Assembly: GCA_963205285.1 (NCBI GenBank)
Contig: CAUJJQ010000128.1
Location: forward strand, 1-10,857
DNA length: 10,857 bases
Direction: 5' to 3'
Source of the DNA: Pseudomonadota bacterium
GTDB taxonomy: Bacteria; Pseudomonadota; Alphaproteobacteria; Sphingomonadales; Sphingomonadaceae
A model generated the notes under the pieces. That model did no database searches. It was not told the DNA's origin and saw only the letters and a program-made list of their open reading frames with translations. The translations under genes and the position numbers were made by a program. This document shows, piece after piece, positions 1 through 7,735 of this stretch (position 1 is its first letter; every line of letters begins with the position of its first letter).

Positions 1-200
1 TCAACGGTATTCAGGTGCTGACCGGGCAAAATCTGTGGGACCCATCGATCCGTTTCTTGACCGAACTGCCGGCCAAGCCCGACCCGGTGGAGATTATCAC
101 CATTTGCGCGATGGCAATGCTGTTCAGCTTTTTGGCCGCACTATACCCGGCGTACAAAGCGGCCAATACCGACCCGGTGCAGGTGCTGCGTTATGAATGA
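1..200 (+). CDS. Lipoprotein-releasing ABC transporter permease, LolC/LolE type (3' end only)
   Basis: This is the last 65 or so residues of an inner-membrane permease that works with LolD to release lipoproteins from the inner membrane for transfer to LolA. The 5' part lies outside the window; reading starts in frame at base 3 and ends at TGA 198-200. Visible is the end of the FtsX-like domain: a periplasmic stretch, then one hydrophobic helix ([20 protein letters not shown]), then the positively charged cytoplasmic tail [17 protein letters not shown], which is typical of the C-terminus of the LolC/LolE family. The stop overlaps the lolD start by 8 bases, and lolD directly downstream supports the assignment. 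LolC cannot be told from LolE with this fragment, and many alphaproteobacteria carry a single hybrid permease, so no symbol is given. Confidence 0.9.
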   Translation, partial: NGIQVLTGQNLWDPSIRFLTELPAKPDPVEIITICAMAMLFSFLAALYPAYKAANTDPVQVLRYE

Positions 201-876
201 TATTGTCCTCGACGTACGCGATGTTAGGCGCAGCTTTTCCCAAGGCGACACCACCATAGAGGTGTTAAAGGGGGTGTCGCTGGAGCTAAAGGCAGGGCAG
301 GTCGTTGCCCTACTCGGCGCATCTGGCGCGGGCAAATCCACCTTGCTGCAAGCGGTCGGGCTGCTCGAAGGGGGTTTTGACGGACATATCGCCATCGATG
401 GCGAAATTGTCGGCACCATGAATGCCGCTGAACGCACCCGGGTTCGCCGTGAGAAATTGGGCTTTATCTATCAATTCCACCATTTGCTGCCCGATTTTAC
501 GGCGCTTGAAAATGTCGTAATGCCCCAACTTATCCATGGTAGTGACGGCGCAGCGGCGGCGGCGCGGGCCGAACATTTGCTGAGCGAATTGGGATTGGCT
601 GGGCGCCTCAACCACAAGCCGTCGCAATTGTCGGGCGGCGAACAACAACGTGTCGCGGTGGCCCGCGCCCTGGCCAATCAGCCACGGCTGGTTCTAGCCG
701 ATGAGCCGACAGGCAATCTGGATGAAGCCACTGCCGCGCGGGTTTTCGACCAATTTGTCCATTTGGTGCGCGCGCAAAAATCAGCCGCGCTGGTTGCCAC
801 CCATAATGAGCAACTGGCAAAGCGCATGGATCATGTGCTACGCTTGCACAACGGGGGGCTTGAACCCGACGCATAG
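193..876 (+). CDS. lolD: Lipoprotein-releasing system ATP-binding protein LolD
   Basis: This is the cytoplasmic ATPase of the LolCDE-type transporter that extracts outer-membrane lipoproteins from the inner membrane. The 227-residue length is normal for the family. All ABC motifs are present: Walker [10 protein letters not shown] (42-50), Q-loop in [16 protein letters not shown] (Gln94), signature LSGGEQQRV (146-154), Walker B LVLADEP (166-172) with catalytic Glu171, and H-loop His204. The segment after the Q-loop is the LolD-type sequence, which separates it from other MacB-type ATPases. ATG 193 lies inside the preceding permease gene (ATGAATGA junction, 8-base overlap), with AGGTG at 181-185 as a plausible ribosome binding site, so the two are probably translationally coupled. 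The gene ends in TAG 874-876, which overlaps the ribosome binding site of the next gene. Confidence 0.96.
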   Translation: MNDIVLDVRDVRRSFSQGDTTIEVLKGVSLELKAGQVVALLGASGAGKSTLLQAVGLLEGGFDGHIAIDGEIVGTMNAAERTRVRREKLGFIYQFHHLLPDFTALENVVMPQLIHGSDGAAAAARAEHLLSELGLAGRLNHKPSQLSGGEQQRVAVARALANQPRLVLADEPTGNLDEATAARVFDQFVHLVRAQKSAALVATHNEQLAKRMDHVLRLHNGGLEPDA

Positions 877-886
877 GGAGCAAGCG

Positions 887-1369
887 ATGACAGAGTTAGG
901 TGATTTTTCGGTTGGCTTGCCGGGCGGCGCGCAGGCGGAAATGGCGGCGCATCTGGGCAAGGTGCTGTTGGTTGTCAACACCGCTTCCAAATGCGGCTTC
1001 ACGCCGCAATATGCCGAATTGGAAGCGCTGTATCGTGACTATAAGGATCGCGGTTTTGAGGTGCTCGCCTTTCCATGCAACCAGTTTGGCGCACAGGAGC
1101 CTGGCGATGCCGAGGAAATACGCAATTTCTGTTCGCTGACCTATGATGTCAGCTTTCCGATGTTCGCCAAGGTTGATGTCAATGGCGCAGGCGCGGACCC
1201 CTTGTGGCAATGGCTGAAAAAGGAACAGACGGGCCTGCTCGGCATTGGCGCAATCAAGTGGAATTTTACCAAATTCCTGATCGATCGCAGCGGCAAAGTG
1301 GTGTCACGCCATGCCCCGACCGTGCGTCCCGAATTGCTGCGGCAAGAGATTGAAGGGCTGCTCGGCTAA
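887..1369 (+). CDS. Glutathione peroxidase family protein (Cys type, probably thioredoxin-dependent)
   Basis: A 160-residue thiol peroxidase that reduces hydrogen peroxide and organic hydroperoxides in the cytoplasm. The peroxidatic cysteine is Cys36 in NTASKCGFTPQY, where animal enzymes have selenocysteine; no in-frame TGA is involved. The rest of the active site is visible: Gln70 in FPCNQFGAQEPG and Trp125-Asn126 in KWNFTKF. Cys82 in NFCSLTYDVSFPMF sits where thioredoxin-dependent members carry the resolving cysteine, so thioredoxin rather than glutathione is the likely reductant (family inference). There is no signal peptide. ATG 887 is chosen because AGGGAG (875-880) lies 6 bases upstream and the conserved fold starts right after it; the frame stays open upstream only as a shadow of lolD. 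It follows lolD by 10 bases and is probably co-transcribed with it. Confidence 0.95.
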   Translation: MTELGDFSVGLPGGAQAEMAAHLGKVLLVVNTASKCGFTPQYAELEALYRDYKDRGFEVLAFPCNQFGAQEPGDAEEIRNFCSLTYDVSFPMFAKVDVNGAGADPLWQWLKKEQTGLLGIGAIKWNFTKFLIDRSGKVVSRHAPTVRPELLRQEIEGLLG

Positions 1370-1442
1370 ATGCGTCGATAATATTGCACGCGCGGCGCGG
1401 GCAAGGGCTGGTCGAATCATCGCGCCGCGTTACAGTCGGCGT

Positions 1443-4400
1443 ATGGTTCACGCCCCTTTTGTCCCCTTACGCATATTTTCCAGTTTTTCGATGCTGGAGG
1501 GGGCATTTGCGCCCGACGCGATTGCCAAAGCAGCCAAGCGACAAGCTTTTCCGGCAGCCGCTGTTGTCGATCGCAACGGGCTTTATGCCGCGATGACATT
1601 TTCGGACGCCTGTTTTGCGGCAGGGGTCCAACCCATTATCGGGAGCTTGCTCGCCGTTGCGCGTCCCACTGATATTGGCGGAGGGGATGGTGTCGATTGG
1701 CTGACATTGCTCGCCCAGAATGAAGCGGGCTACGCCAATCTATGCCGCTTGGTCAGCAAGGCACATGTCGATGGCGGGGGCAGCGCTGCGGGGCCACATG
1801 TCGATTTTGCTGCGCTGCGCGAGGCACCGGAAGGGTTGATATGCTTGACGGCCGGTGCGGATGGCGCGCTGGTCCGGCTCGAAGCGGCGGGACAGAGCGC
1901 CGCTGCGGAATCTTATTGTGACCATTTGCAGACCATATTCGGTGACCGCCTCTACATCGAAGTGTCGCGGCGCGGCGACGCGGCAGAGGATGCCGCTGAG
2001 GATGCGTTGGTGCGCCTTGCCTATGCGCGTGACATTGGGCTGGTGGCAACAAACCCCTGTTGTTTTGATGCGCCCGATTTTCACCCTGCGCATGATGCGC
2101 TGTTGTGCATCGCCCAATCAACATATCTGGAGGCGGGTGATCGTCGCCATAGTTCCCCCCAAGCGTGGCTGAAACCGGCCGAGGCGATGGAAGATTTGTT
2201 TGCAGATCTGCCCGAAGCTATCACCAATAGCGTTCTGATTGCACAACGATGCGGCGTGCGTGCGCCGCGGCGTGACCCTATTTTACCCTCCATCGCCGGT
2301 GATCGTGAAGGCGAAGCAGCGCAATTATGCGATGATGCGCGTGCCGGCCTGATCGCGCGGTTAAAAACACGTCATGATGGCGATGATGCCGACATCGAAT
2401 CGCGCTTTCCCGATTATTTTGCGCGGCTGAAATATGAAACCCAGATGATCATCCAGATGGGTTTTTCTGGTTATTTTCTGATCGTTGCTGATTTTATTAA
2501 ATGGGCCAAAGCGCAGGATATTCCCGTCGGGCCGGGGCGTGGTTCGGGGGCAGGCAGCGTTGTTGCATGGGCGCTTACCATCACCGACCTTGATCCGCTG
2601 GCATTGGGGTTATTGATCGAACGATTTTTGAACCCCGAACGGGTTTCCATGCCCGACTTTGACGTCGATTTTTGCGAAACGCGGCGTGGCGAGGTCATTC
2701 GCTATGTGCAGGAAAAATATGGCGATGATACGGTCGCGCAGATCATCACCTTTGGAACGATGAAAGCGCGCGCGGTATTGAAGGATACCGGGCGCGTGCT
2801 GCAGATGAGTTATTCGCAGGTTGACCGACTGGCCAAGCTCATTCCCAGCCACCCCACGGACCCATGGGATTTGGAGCGCGCGATGAATGGCGTCGCGCAG
2901 TTGAACGAAGAATATCGGCGCAGCGACAATGTGCGCAAGCTGTTCGACATGGCCAAAAAATTGGAGGGACTGCCGCGCCACAGTTCGACACATGCCGCCG
3001 GGGTGGTGATCGGCGACCGGCCCTTGGCCGAATTGGTGCCGCTTTACCGCGATCCGCGATCCGACATGCAAGTCACGCAATTCGACATGAAATACGTCGA
3101 AAAGGCCGGGCTGGTTAAGTTTGATTTCCTCGGTCTCAAGACGTTGTCGGTGATCAAGGAAGCCGAACGGTTGCTCGCCTTGCGTGGTGTAACGGTCGAT
3201 CTGTCGCAGCTCCCATGGGATGATCAGGCGGTTTACGCGCTGTTGCAGCGCGGTGAAACAGTGGGCGTATTCCAATTAGAATCGGAGGGGATGCGCCGCA
3301 CATTGTCCGCCGTCCGCCCGTCCAATTTTGGCGATATCATTGCACTTGTCGCGCTCTATCGACCCGGGCCGATGGACAATATCCCGCTGTTCGGCGCGCG
3401 CAAAAATGGTCGCGAGCCGGTGGAATATCCGCATCCGCTGCTCGAAGAACTGCTCGCTGAGACCTATGGCATATTCGTCTATCAGGAACAGGTGATGCAG
3501 GCCGCGCAGATTTTGGCGGGATATTCGCTGGGCGGTGCGGATGTGCTGCGCCGTGCGATGGGCAAGAAGTTACAGGCCGAGATGGACGAGCAGCGCTCTG
3601 TCTTTGCGGCCGGGTGCATGGCACAACATGATATCGAGCCAGACCGGGCAAATGCCCTGTTCGACCTCATAGACAAGTTCGCTGGCTATGGTTTCAACAA
3701 AAGCCATGCGGCGGCTTATGCTTTGCTTGCCTATCAAACGGCGTGGCTGAAGGCGTATTACCCCCATGAATTCTTTGCGGCATCGATGAGTTATGACATT
3801 CACCTGACCGACAAATTGGCGGTATTTGTCGAGGATGCGCGGCGGATGGACATCAACATGTTGCCGCCCTGCATCAACAGCAGCGAAGCAGCCTTCAGCG
3901 TTGAGGCTCACAATGATGAACTGGCGGTGCGTTTTGGGCTTGGCGGTCTTAAGGGGGTCGGCGAAAAGGCGATGGAAAATCTTGTTACCGAACGGCAAAT
4001 ACATGGGCCGTTCGCTAGCCTTGATGATTTTGTAGAGCGCGTCGATGCGCGGCTACTCAACCGGCGGCAGATGGAGGCGCTGATTGCTGGCGGCGCGATG
4101 GATATGTTATGCGATGATCGTAGCCGTGCCCATGCTGGTGCCGAGGCGATTTTGGCGGCTGCGCAACAGGCGGCGCGCGCGCGTGAATCGGGGCAAGGTG
4201 GGCTGTTTGGCGGCGATGAAATTGCCATGCCCAATGTCCAATTGCCGGACGTTGCGCCCTGGTCGCTCGCGGAGGCGATGGCTGCAGAGCGCGAAGCCTT
4301 TGGCTTTTATTTTTCAGCCCATCCCATCTCGCAATATGCGGCGCTGACCGACGGTATGCGGGTGCAAAGCTTTGCTGATATTTGTACTATGACGCCTGCT

Positions 4401-4943
4401 CCACCGGGGGAACGTCGCGCGGCGACCATGGCCGCGCTGGTGGAAGGGGTTCGGGCACAGGTGTCGCAGCGCGGCAAACGATATATTCAGGCCGCCTTGT
4501 CCGACCGATCTGGGCAGTTCCGCGCGAGTTGCTTCGATGAAGCAAGCTGCGCGATGCTGGAAGAATTGGCGGAGGCTGGACGCTGCGCGTTGATCCAGGT
4601 CGAAATGGACTGGCGCGAGGGGGATGAAACCCCGCGTATCGCGGTGCGCCGGGTTGAAGCGCTGGACGAGCTCATGGTGCGTCGCCCATTGCTGCTCACA
4701 CTCACCATAGAAGGTTCGGACCCAGTCGGCGAAGTTGCCAAATTGTTGAAAGGCAATGGCAGTGGCGCTGGGCAAGTCATAATGAGCGTGCCGGGACGAT
4801 TGTTGGGTGAAACGGGTAGGCATTGCATCGACATTGGTTCGATATTTCAATTGAATCAGGAATTGGTGCATAGGTTGGAACGACTATCAGGGGTTGGCGA
4901 CATAAATTTGTCTCTGCGTCCAAATGGCGCTGCGCAGCGGTAA
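1443..4943 (+). CDS. dnaE: DNA polymerase III subunit alpha
   Basis: Catalytic subunit of the replicative polymerase; 1166 residues, close to the E. coli length. In order: a PHP domain (about 5-290), the C-family polymerase palm/thumb/fingers, a helix-hairpin-helix region, an OB-fold (about 990-1070) and a tau-binding-type C-terminus. The catalytic aspartates are in PDFDVDF (Asp407, Asp409) and KFDFLGLKTL (Asp561). GPGRGSGAGSVVAWAL, ALYRPGPMDNIPLF, YQEQVMQAAQILAGYS and GFNKSHAAAYALLAYQTAWLKAYYP are polymerase blocks of the family. QGGLF (918-922) fits the sliding-clamp-binding pentamer. PHP metal ligands look lost, so proofreading presumably depends on a separate DnaQ subunit. ATG 1443 is chosen because homologues begin just before FVPLR; the upstream ATG at 1311 would lie inside the peroxidase gene. 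No good ribosome binding site precedes 1443. This is DnaE1 rather than the ImuC/DnaE2 type, judged from length and context. Confidence 0.97.
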   Translation: MVHAPFVPLRIFSSFSMLEGAFAPDAIAKAAKRQAFPAAAVVDRNGLYAAMTFSDACFAAGVQPIIGSLLAVARPTDIGGGDGVDWLTLLAQNEAGYANLCRLVSKAHVDGGGSAAGPHVDFAALREAPEGLICLTAGADGALVRLEAAGQSAAAESYCDHLQTIFGDRLYIEVSRRGDAAEDAAEDALVRLAYARDIGLVATNPCCFDAPDFHPAHDALLCIAQSTYLEAGDRRHSSPQAWLKPAEAMEDLFADLPEAITNSVLIAQRCGVRAPRRDPILPSIAGDREGEAAQLCDDARAGLIARLKTRHDGDDADIESRFPDYFARLKYETQMIIQMGFSGYFLIVADFIKWAKAQDIPVGPGRGSGAGSVVAWALTITDLDPLALGLLIERFLNPERVSMPDFDVDFCETRRGEVIRYVQEKYGDDTVAQIITFGTMKARAVLKDTGRVLQMSYSQVDRLAKLIPSHPTDPWDLERAMNGVAQLNEEYRRSDNVRKLFDMAKKLEGLPRHSSTHAAGVVIGDRPLAELVPLYRDPRSDMQVTQFDMKYVEKAGLVKFDFLGLKTLSVIKEAERLLALRGVTVDLSQLPWDDQAVYALLQRGETVGVFQLESEGMRRTLSAVRPSNFGDIIALVALYRPGPMDNIPLFGARKNGREPVEYPHPLLEELLAETYGIFVYQEQVMQAAQILAGYSLGGADVLRRAMGKKLQAEMDEQRSVFAAGCMAQHDIEPDRANALFDLIDKFAGYGFNKSHAAAYALLAYQTAWLKAYYPHEFFAASMSYDIHLTDKLAVFVEDARRMDINMLPPCINSSEAAFSVEAHNDELAVRFGLGGLKGVGEKAMENLVTERQIHGPFASLDDFVERVDARLLNRRQMEALIAGGAMDMLCDDRSRAHAGAEAILAAAQQAARARESGQGGLFGGDEIAMPNVQLPDVAPWSLAEAMAAEREAFGFYFSAHPISQYAALTDGMRVQSFADICTMTPAPPGERRAATMAALVEGVRAQVSQRGKRYIQAALSDRSGQFRASCFDEASCAMLEELAEAGRCALIQVEMDWREGDETPRIAVRRVEALDELMVRRPLLLTLTIEGSDPVGEVAKLLKGNGSGAGQVIMSVPGRLLGETGRHCIDIGSIFQLNQELVHRLERLSGVGDINLSLRPNGAAQR

Positions 4944-4962
4944 GATTGGGAAAATGGGTTAA

Positions 4963-4972
4963 GAGAGGGGAG
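4963..4972 (+). promoter_or_regulatory. Ribosome binding site of the acyl-CoA ligase gene
   Basis: The purine run GAGAGGGGAG ends 4 bases before ATG 4977 and contains GAGG with 8-base spacing. It fixes the start of the ligase gene and is the strongest Shine-Dalgarno sequence in the left block, in contrast to the weak one before dnaE. Confidence 0.75.
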
Positions 4973-4976
4973 CGAG

Positions 4977-6596
4977 ATGTTGATCGGTGGGATGCAGCTT
5001 GACCAGCAATTGGTCACAACCGCCTTGGTTGATCATGCGGCGCGCGAACATGGCACGCGCGAGGTTGTGACGCTGTGGGCCGATGGTAGTGAGGAACGCA
5101 GCAATTGGGCTGCGGTGCACCATATGGCGCGCCAGATGGCGGCAGCGCTGGTACGGTTGGGTGTCAACAAGGGGGATCGGGTGGCGACGCTCGCCATGAA
5201 CCACCTCCACCACCTTGTCAGCTGGTATGGCAGCGCTGGCGCAGGCGCGGTGCTCCACACGGTCAATCCACGGCTGTTCGATGAACAATTGGTCTATATC
5301 ATAAACCATGCGGCGGATCGCGTTCTGCTGTTCGACCGGCAGTTCGCGCCCATTGTTCAGCGGCTGAAGCCGCAGTTGCCGACCATCGAACATTTTATCC
5401 AATATGATGGCGTGGGTGATTTGGGTTATCCATTGTTCCGTGACTGGATAAGCACAGAGGATAGCCAATTTATATGGCTGCCAATCGATGAACGCGACGC
5501 TTGCGGCCTTTGTTATACCAGCGGGACGACCGGCAATCCGAAGGGTGTCCTTTATCAACACCGTACCAATGTGCTTCACGCTTATGCGCTGCTCCAGCCC
5601 GATGTGTTCGACATGGCTTCGCGCAGCAATGTGCTCCCCGTCGTGCCGATGTTCCACGCCAACGCATGGGGCTTGCCCTATGGTTGCGCGGCGGCAGGGG
5701 CAAAGATGGTGATGTCCGCCACCAATGATGCGGCCGCGCTTTGGCGGCTAATCCGCGACGAAAATGTGACGCACAGCGCGGGCGTGCCGACTGTCTGGCT
5801 CGCCATGTTTGCCGATATGGACAGCAAAGGTGGTGACTATGGTACCTTGAAACATGTCGTCATCGGTGGATCGGCTGCACCACGCGCGATGATTGAGCGG
5901 TTGATGTCGAACAATATTCGCGTCGCCCACGCGTGGGGAATGACCGAAACCTCGCCCATTGGCACCATGGGTGCGATGCCGTACGGTTGGGACGACATGT
6001 CGTTTGATCAGCAAGTCGATATGGTTGCAAAACAAGGGCGCGTGCCCTTTGGCGTTGAATTGCGCACCGTCGATGACGATGATGTCGTCTTGCCGCGTGA
6101 TGGTAAGAGCAGTGGGCGTTTGCAGGTGCGCGGGCTTTGGATTGTCCAACGCTATTTTCAAGCAGAATATGATGCTGCAGATATGGATGGCTGGTTCGAT
6201 ACGGGCGATGTTGCCATCCTCCACCCCGATGGTGTGATGCAAATTACCGACCGCGCCAAAGACGTCATCAAATCGGGCGGTGAATGGATCAGTTCGATAG
6301 AGCTTGAAAATGCGGCGATGGGCTGCCCCGGCGTGGCGGAGGCTGCGGCGGTCGGCGTGCCGCACCCCAAATGGGATGAACGGCCCATATTGCTGGTGGT
6401 GCGCAAACCGGACAGCGATGTCAGTCCCGATCAGATCAACGCCCATTTGTCAGGCGTTGTTGCCAAATGGTGGCTGCCCGACGAGATTAAATTTGTCGAT
6501 GATTTGCCGCATACGGCAACCGGTAAATTGCTCAAGCGACAGTTGCGCGACGCCTATAAGGATTATCGGCTCGCCAGTCTGGACACCGCATCATAG
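4977..6596 (+). CDS. Acyl-CoA synthetase, AlkK-like medium/long-chain fatty acid:CoA ligase
   Basis: An adenylate-forming enzyme of 539 residues that activates fatty acids to acyl-CoA through an acyl-AMP intermediate, feeding beta-oxidation. Motifs of the ANL superfamily are complete: P-loop [11 protein letters not shown] (180-190), adenine-binding WGMTETSP (320-327), TGD (409-411), hinge region [18 protein letters not shown] (423-440), and the C-terminal catalytic lysine Lys517 in [12 protein letters not shown]. The opening residues, the [12 protein letters not shown] region and [14 protein letters not shown] resemble the Pseudomonas medium-chain ligase AlkK (from memory of that family), so medium-chain substrates are likely but cannot be read from sequence. 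There is no signal peptide or membrane segment. It lies 33 bases after dnaE with no terminator visible between them. Its TAG stop (6594-6596) overlaps the stop of the opposing radical SAM gene. Confidence 0.93.
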   Translation: MLIGGMQLDQQLVTTALVDHAAREHGTREVVTLWADGSEERSNWAAVHHMARQMAAALVRLGVNKGDRVATLAMNHLHHLVSWYGSAGAGAVLHTVNPRLFDEQLVYIINHAADRVLLFDRQFAPIVQRLKPQLPTIEHFIQYDGVGDLGYPLFRDWISTEDSQFIWLPIDERDACGLCYTSGTTGNPKGVLYQHRTNVLHAYALLQPDVFDMASRSNVLPVVPMFHANAWGLPYGCAAAGAKMVMSATNDAAALWRLIRDENVTHSAGVPTVWLAMFADMDSKGGDYGTLKHVVIGGSAAPRAMIERLMSNNIRVAHAWGMTETSPIGTMGAMPYGWDDMSFDQQVDMVAKQGRVPFGVELRTVDDDDVVLPRDGKSSGRLQVRGLWIVQRYFQAEYDAADMDGWFDTGDVAILHPDGVMQITDRAKDVIKSGGEWISSIELENAAMGCPGVAEAAAVGVPHPKWDERPILLVVRKPDSDVSPDQINAHLSGVVAKWWLPDEIKFVDDLPHTATGKLLKRQLRDAYKDYRLASLDTAS

Positions 6597-7691
6597 CAAG
6601 CGCACTTGCCCATCGCGTTCGGGGGGTGTGAAAATTTGCTGATTGAGCGGGGCTGCTGGCCGATCAAGCCCCAGATTGCGCATCGCACGACGAAAACGCG
6701 CGCGGACAAGGTCGGCCCACACCCCTTGGCCACGCATGCGGCTGCCGAAATCAGGGTCATTATCGCGCCCGCCGCGCATATCCTGCACTATGTGCATCAC
6801 CTTTCCCGCGCGGTCAGGGAAATGGGTTTGCAGCCATTCGCGGAACAATGGCGCCACTTCATGCGGCAGGCGCAGCAGAATATAGCTGGCGCGATAGGCC
6901 CCGGCATCTGCCGCGCGGGCAAGGATATTTTCCAAATCACCATCGGTTATCGCCGGGATGATGGGGGAAATATTGACCTGTGTCGGGATGCCCGCCGCCG
7001 AAAGCGCCGCAATCGCCGCCAATCGGCGGTCAGGGCGCGGGGCACGCGGTTCGAGCGTGCGTGCCAATCCATAATCGAGCGTTGTAACCGATATCGCCAC
7101 ATGCACCAGATTCTGTTCAGCCATTTGGGTCAGCAAGTCGATGTCGCGGACAATGCGGTCGGACTTGGTCGTAATAATTAGCGGATGCCGATGTTGTGCC
7201 AGAACGGCGATGATATCGCGGGTTAACCGCCAGTCGCGTTCAATCGGTTGATAAGGGTCGGTATTGGTGCCAATCGCGATGGGAGAGGGTATATAATTCT
7301 TCACCGCCAACTCGCGCACCAGCAATCTTGCGGCATCGGGTTTGGCAAACAGCCGGGTTTCGAAATCCAGCCCGGGTGACAGGTCGAACCAGGCATGGCT
7401 GGGCCGCGCATAACAATAAATGCAGCCATGTTCGCAGCCGCGATACATGTTGATCGACTGGTCAAAACCAATGTCGGGCGATGTGTTGCGCGCGATAATG
7501 CTTTTGGCATGGTCGGCGGTGACACTGGTGCGCACCCGTTTCTGGCCGCCATCGACCAGTTTCATATCATCCAGCCAATCCGGATCGACAATCCGCTGCG
7601 CCAGACCAAAGCGGGTGGGGCGATGGTTGGACGGCGCGCCGCGCCCGCGGGCTACGGGCGGGGGATAGGGAGGGGAGGGCGCGCCGTCCAT
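6591..7691 (-). CDS. PA0069-family radical SAM protein (SplB / spore photoproduct lyase-related, COG1533)
   Basis: A 366-residue radical SAM enzyme. CEHGCIYCYARPSHAW gives the CxxxCxxC cluster (Cys86, Cys90, Cys93) that binds the [4Fe-4S] centre used to cleave S-adenosylmethionine. RGRGAPSN (15-22), SPGLDFETRLF, GTNTDPYQPIER (141-152) and the tail DFGSRMRGQGVWADL are marks of the PA0069 group, a branch related to spore photoproduct lyase, the DNA-repair enzyme that reverses a thymine photodimer. The substrate of this branch is not known to me. ATG 7691 is the earliest possible start because an in-frame TAA lies at 7701-7703; the next Met is 43, after conserved residues. No good ribosome binding site is visible, and the start lies in an inverted repeat. 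It is the last gene of the rluB-rsmD direction, but a LexA-type operator in the upstream gap suggests its own damage-inducible promoter. Confidence 0.93.
   Translation of the reverse strand: MDGAPSPPYPPPVARGRGAPSNHRPTRFGLAQRIVDPDWLDDMKLVDGGQKRVRTSVTADHAKSIIARNTSPDIGFDQSINMYRGCEHGCIYCYARPSHAWFDLSPGLDFETRLFAKPDAARLLVRELAVKNYIPSPIAIGTNTDPYQPIERDWRLTRDIIAVLAQHRHPLIITTKSDRIVRDIDLLTQMAEQNLVHVAISVTTLDYGLARTLEPRAPRPDRRLAAIAALSAAGIPTQVNISPIIPAITDGDLENILARAADAGAYRASYILLRLPHEVAPLFREWLQTHFPDRAGKVMHIVQDMRGGRDNDPDFGSRMRGQGVWADLVRARFRRAMRNLGLDRPAAPLNQQIFTPPERDGQVRLL
7628..7690. repeat. 13-bp perfect inverted repeat enclosing the start of the radical SAM gene
   Basis: TGGACGGCGCGCC (7628-7640) and GGCGCGCCGTCCA (7678-7690) are exact reverse complements separated by 37 bases. 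Each arm contains the 8-base palindrome GGCGCGCC. The spacer holds a smaller hairpin, CGCCCG (7642-7647) with CGGGCG (7655-7660). In the - strand mRNA the right-hand arm includes the U and G of start codon 7691-7689, so a very GC-rich stem could hide the start. The repeat codes for GAPS at both ends of the N-terminal tail. It may be a translational control structure, a relic of a small palindromic element, or chance in GC-rich low-complexity sequence. Confidence 0.6.
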
Positions 7692-7714
7692 CCATCCACA
7701 TTAGCAATTCATGG

Positions 7715-7729
7715 GAACATTACAAGAAC
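7715..7729 (-). promoter_or_regulatory. Putative LexA (SOS) operator, GTTC-N7-GTTC
   Basis: Read on the - strand the site is GTTCTTGTAATGTTC, a perfect match to the direct-repeat LexA box of Alphaproteobacteria (GTTC-N7-GTTC). It sits between the rsmD stop (7731-7733) and the radical SAM start at 7691, 23 bases before that ATG. By eye I found no other perfect copy, in either orientation, in the window. Its placement in a 39-base gap ahead of a repair-related gene makes chance unlikely but does not exclude it. It would act on the radical SAM gene only, not on rsmD, which ends upstream of it. Confidence 0.6.
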
Positions 7730-7735
7730 ATTATG
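7730..7735 (-). promoter_or_regulatory. Possible -10 element next to the LexA box
   Basis: On the - strand this reads CATAAT, five of six matches to TATAAT, and it directly abuts the LexA box. Transcription would start about 7 bases further on, inside the box, so bound LexA would block it. No convincing -35 hexamer is seen 16-18 bases upstream, where the sequence is the 3' end of rsmD, so this remains weak. Confidence 0.25.

Noticed and set aside
1370..1381. Three-codon mini-ORF (ATG CGT CGA TAA) right after the peroxidase stop
   Set aside because: No ribosome binding site or repeat of residues that would suggest a leader peptide; expected by chance.
1377..1382. GATAAT as a -10 element for dnaE
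   Set aside because: No -35-like hexamer at 16-18 bases; the nearest (TTGAAG, 1350-1355) is 21 bases away. Left uncalled.
1311..1442. Upstream ATG 1311 as start of dnaE
   Set aside because: It lies inside the peroxidase gene, the added 44 residues match no DnaE N-terminus, and DnaE homologues begin close to FVPLR.
4517..4531. GTTC-N7-GTTG resembling a LexA box
   Set aside because: One mismatch in the fixed bases, and it sits deep inside dnaE far from any promoter position.
4944..4976. Possible terminator between dnaE and the acyl-CoA ligase gene
   Set aside because: No inverted repeat or T run in the 33 bases.
6596..6609. Small hairpin GCAAG-CGCA-CTTGC at the ligase/radical SAM junction
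   Set aside because: Only a 5-bp stem with no following T run, lying in the radical SAM coding sequence; too weak for a terminator call.
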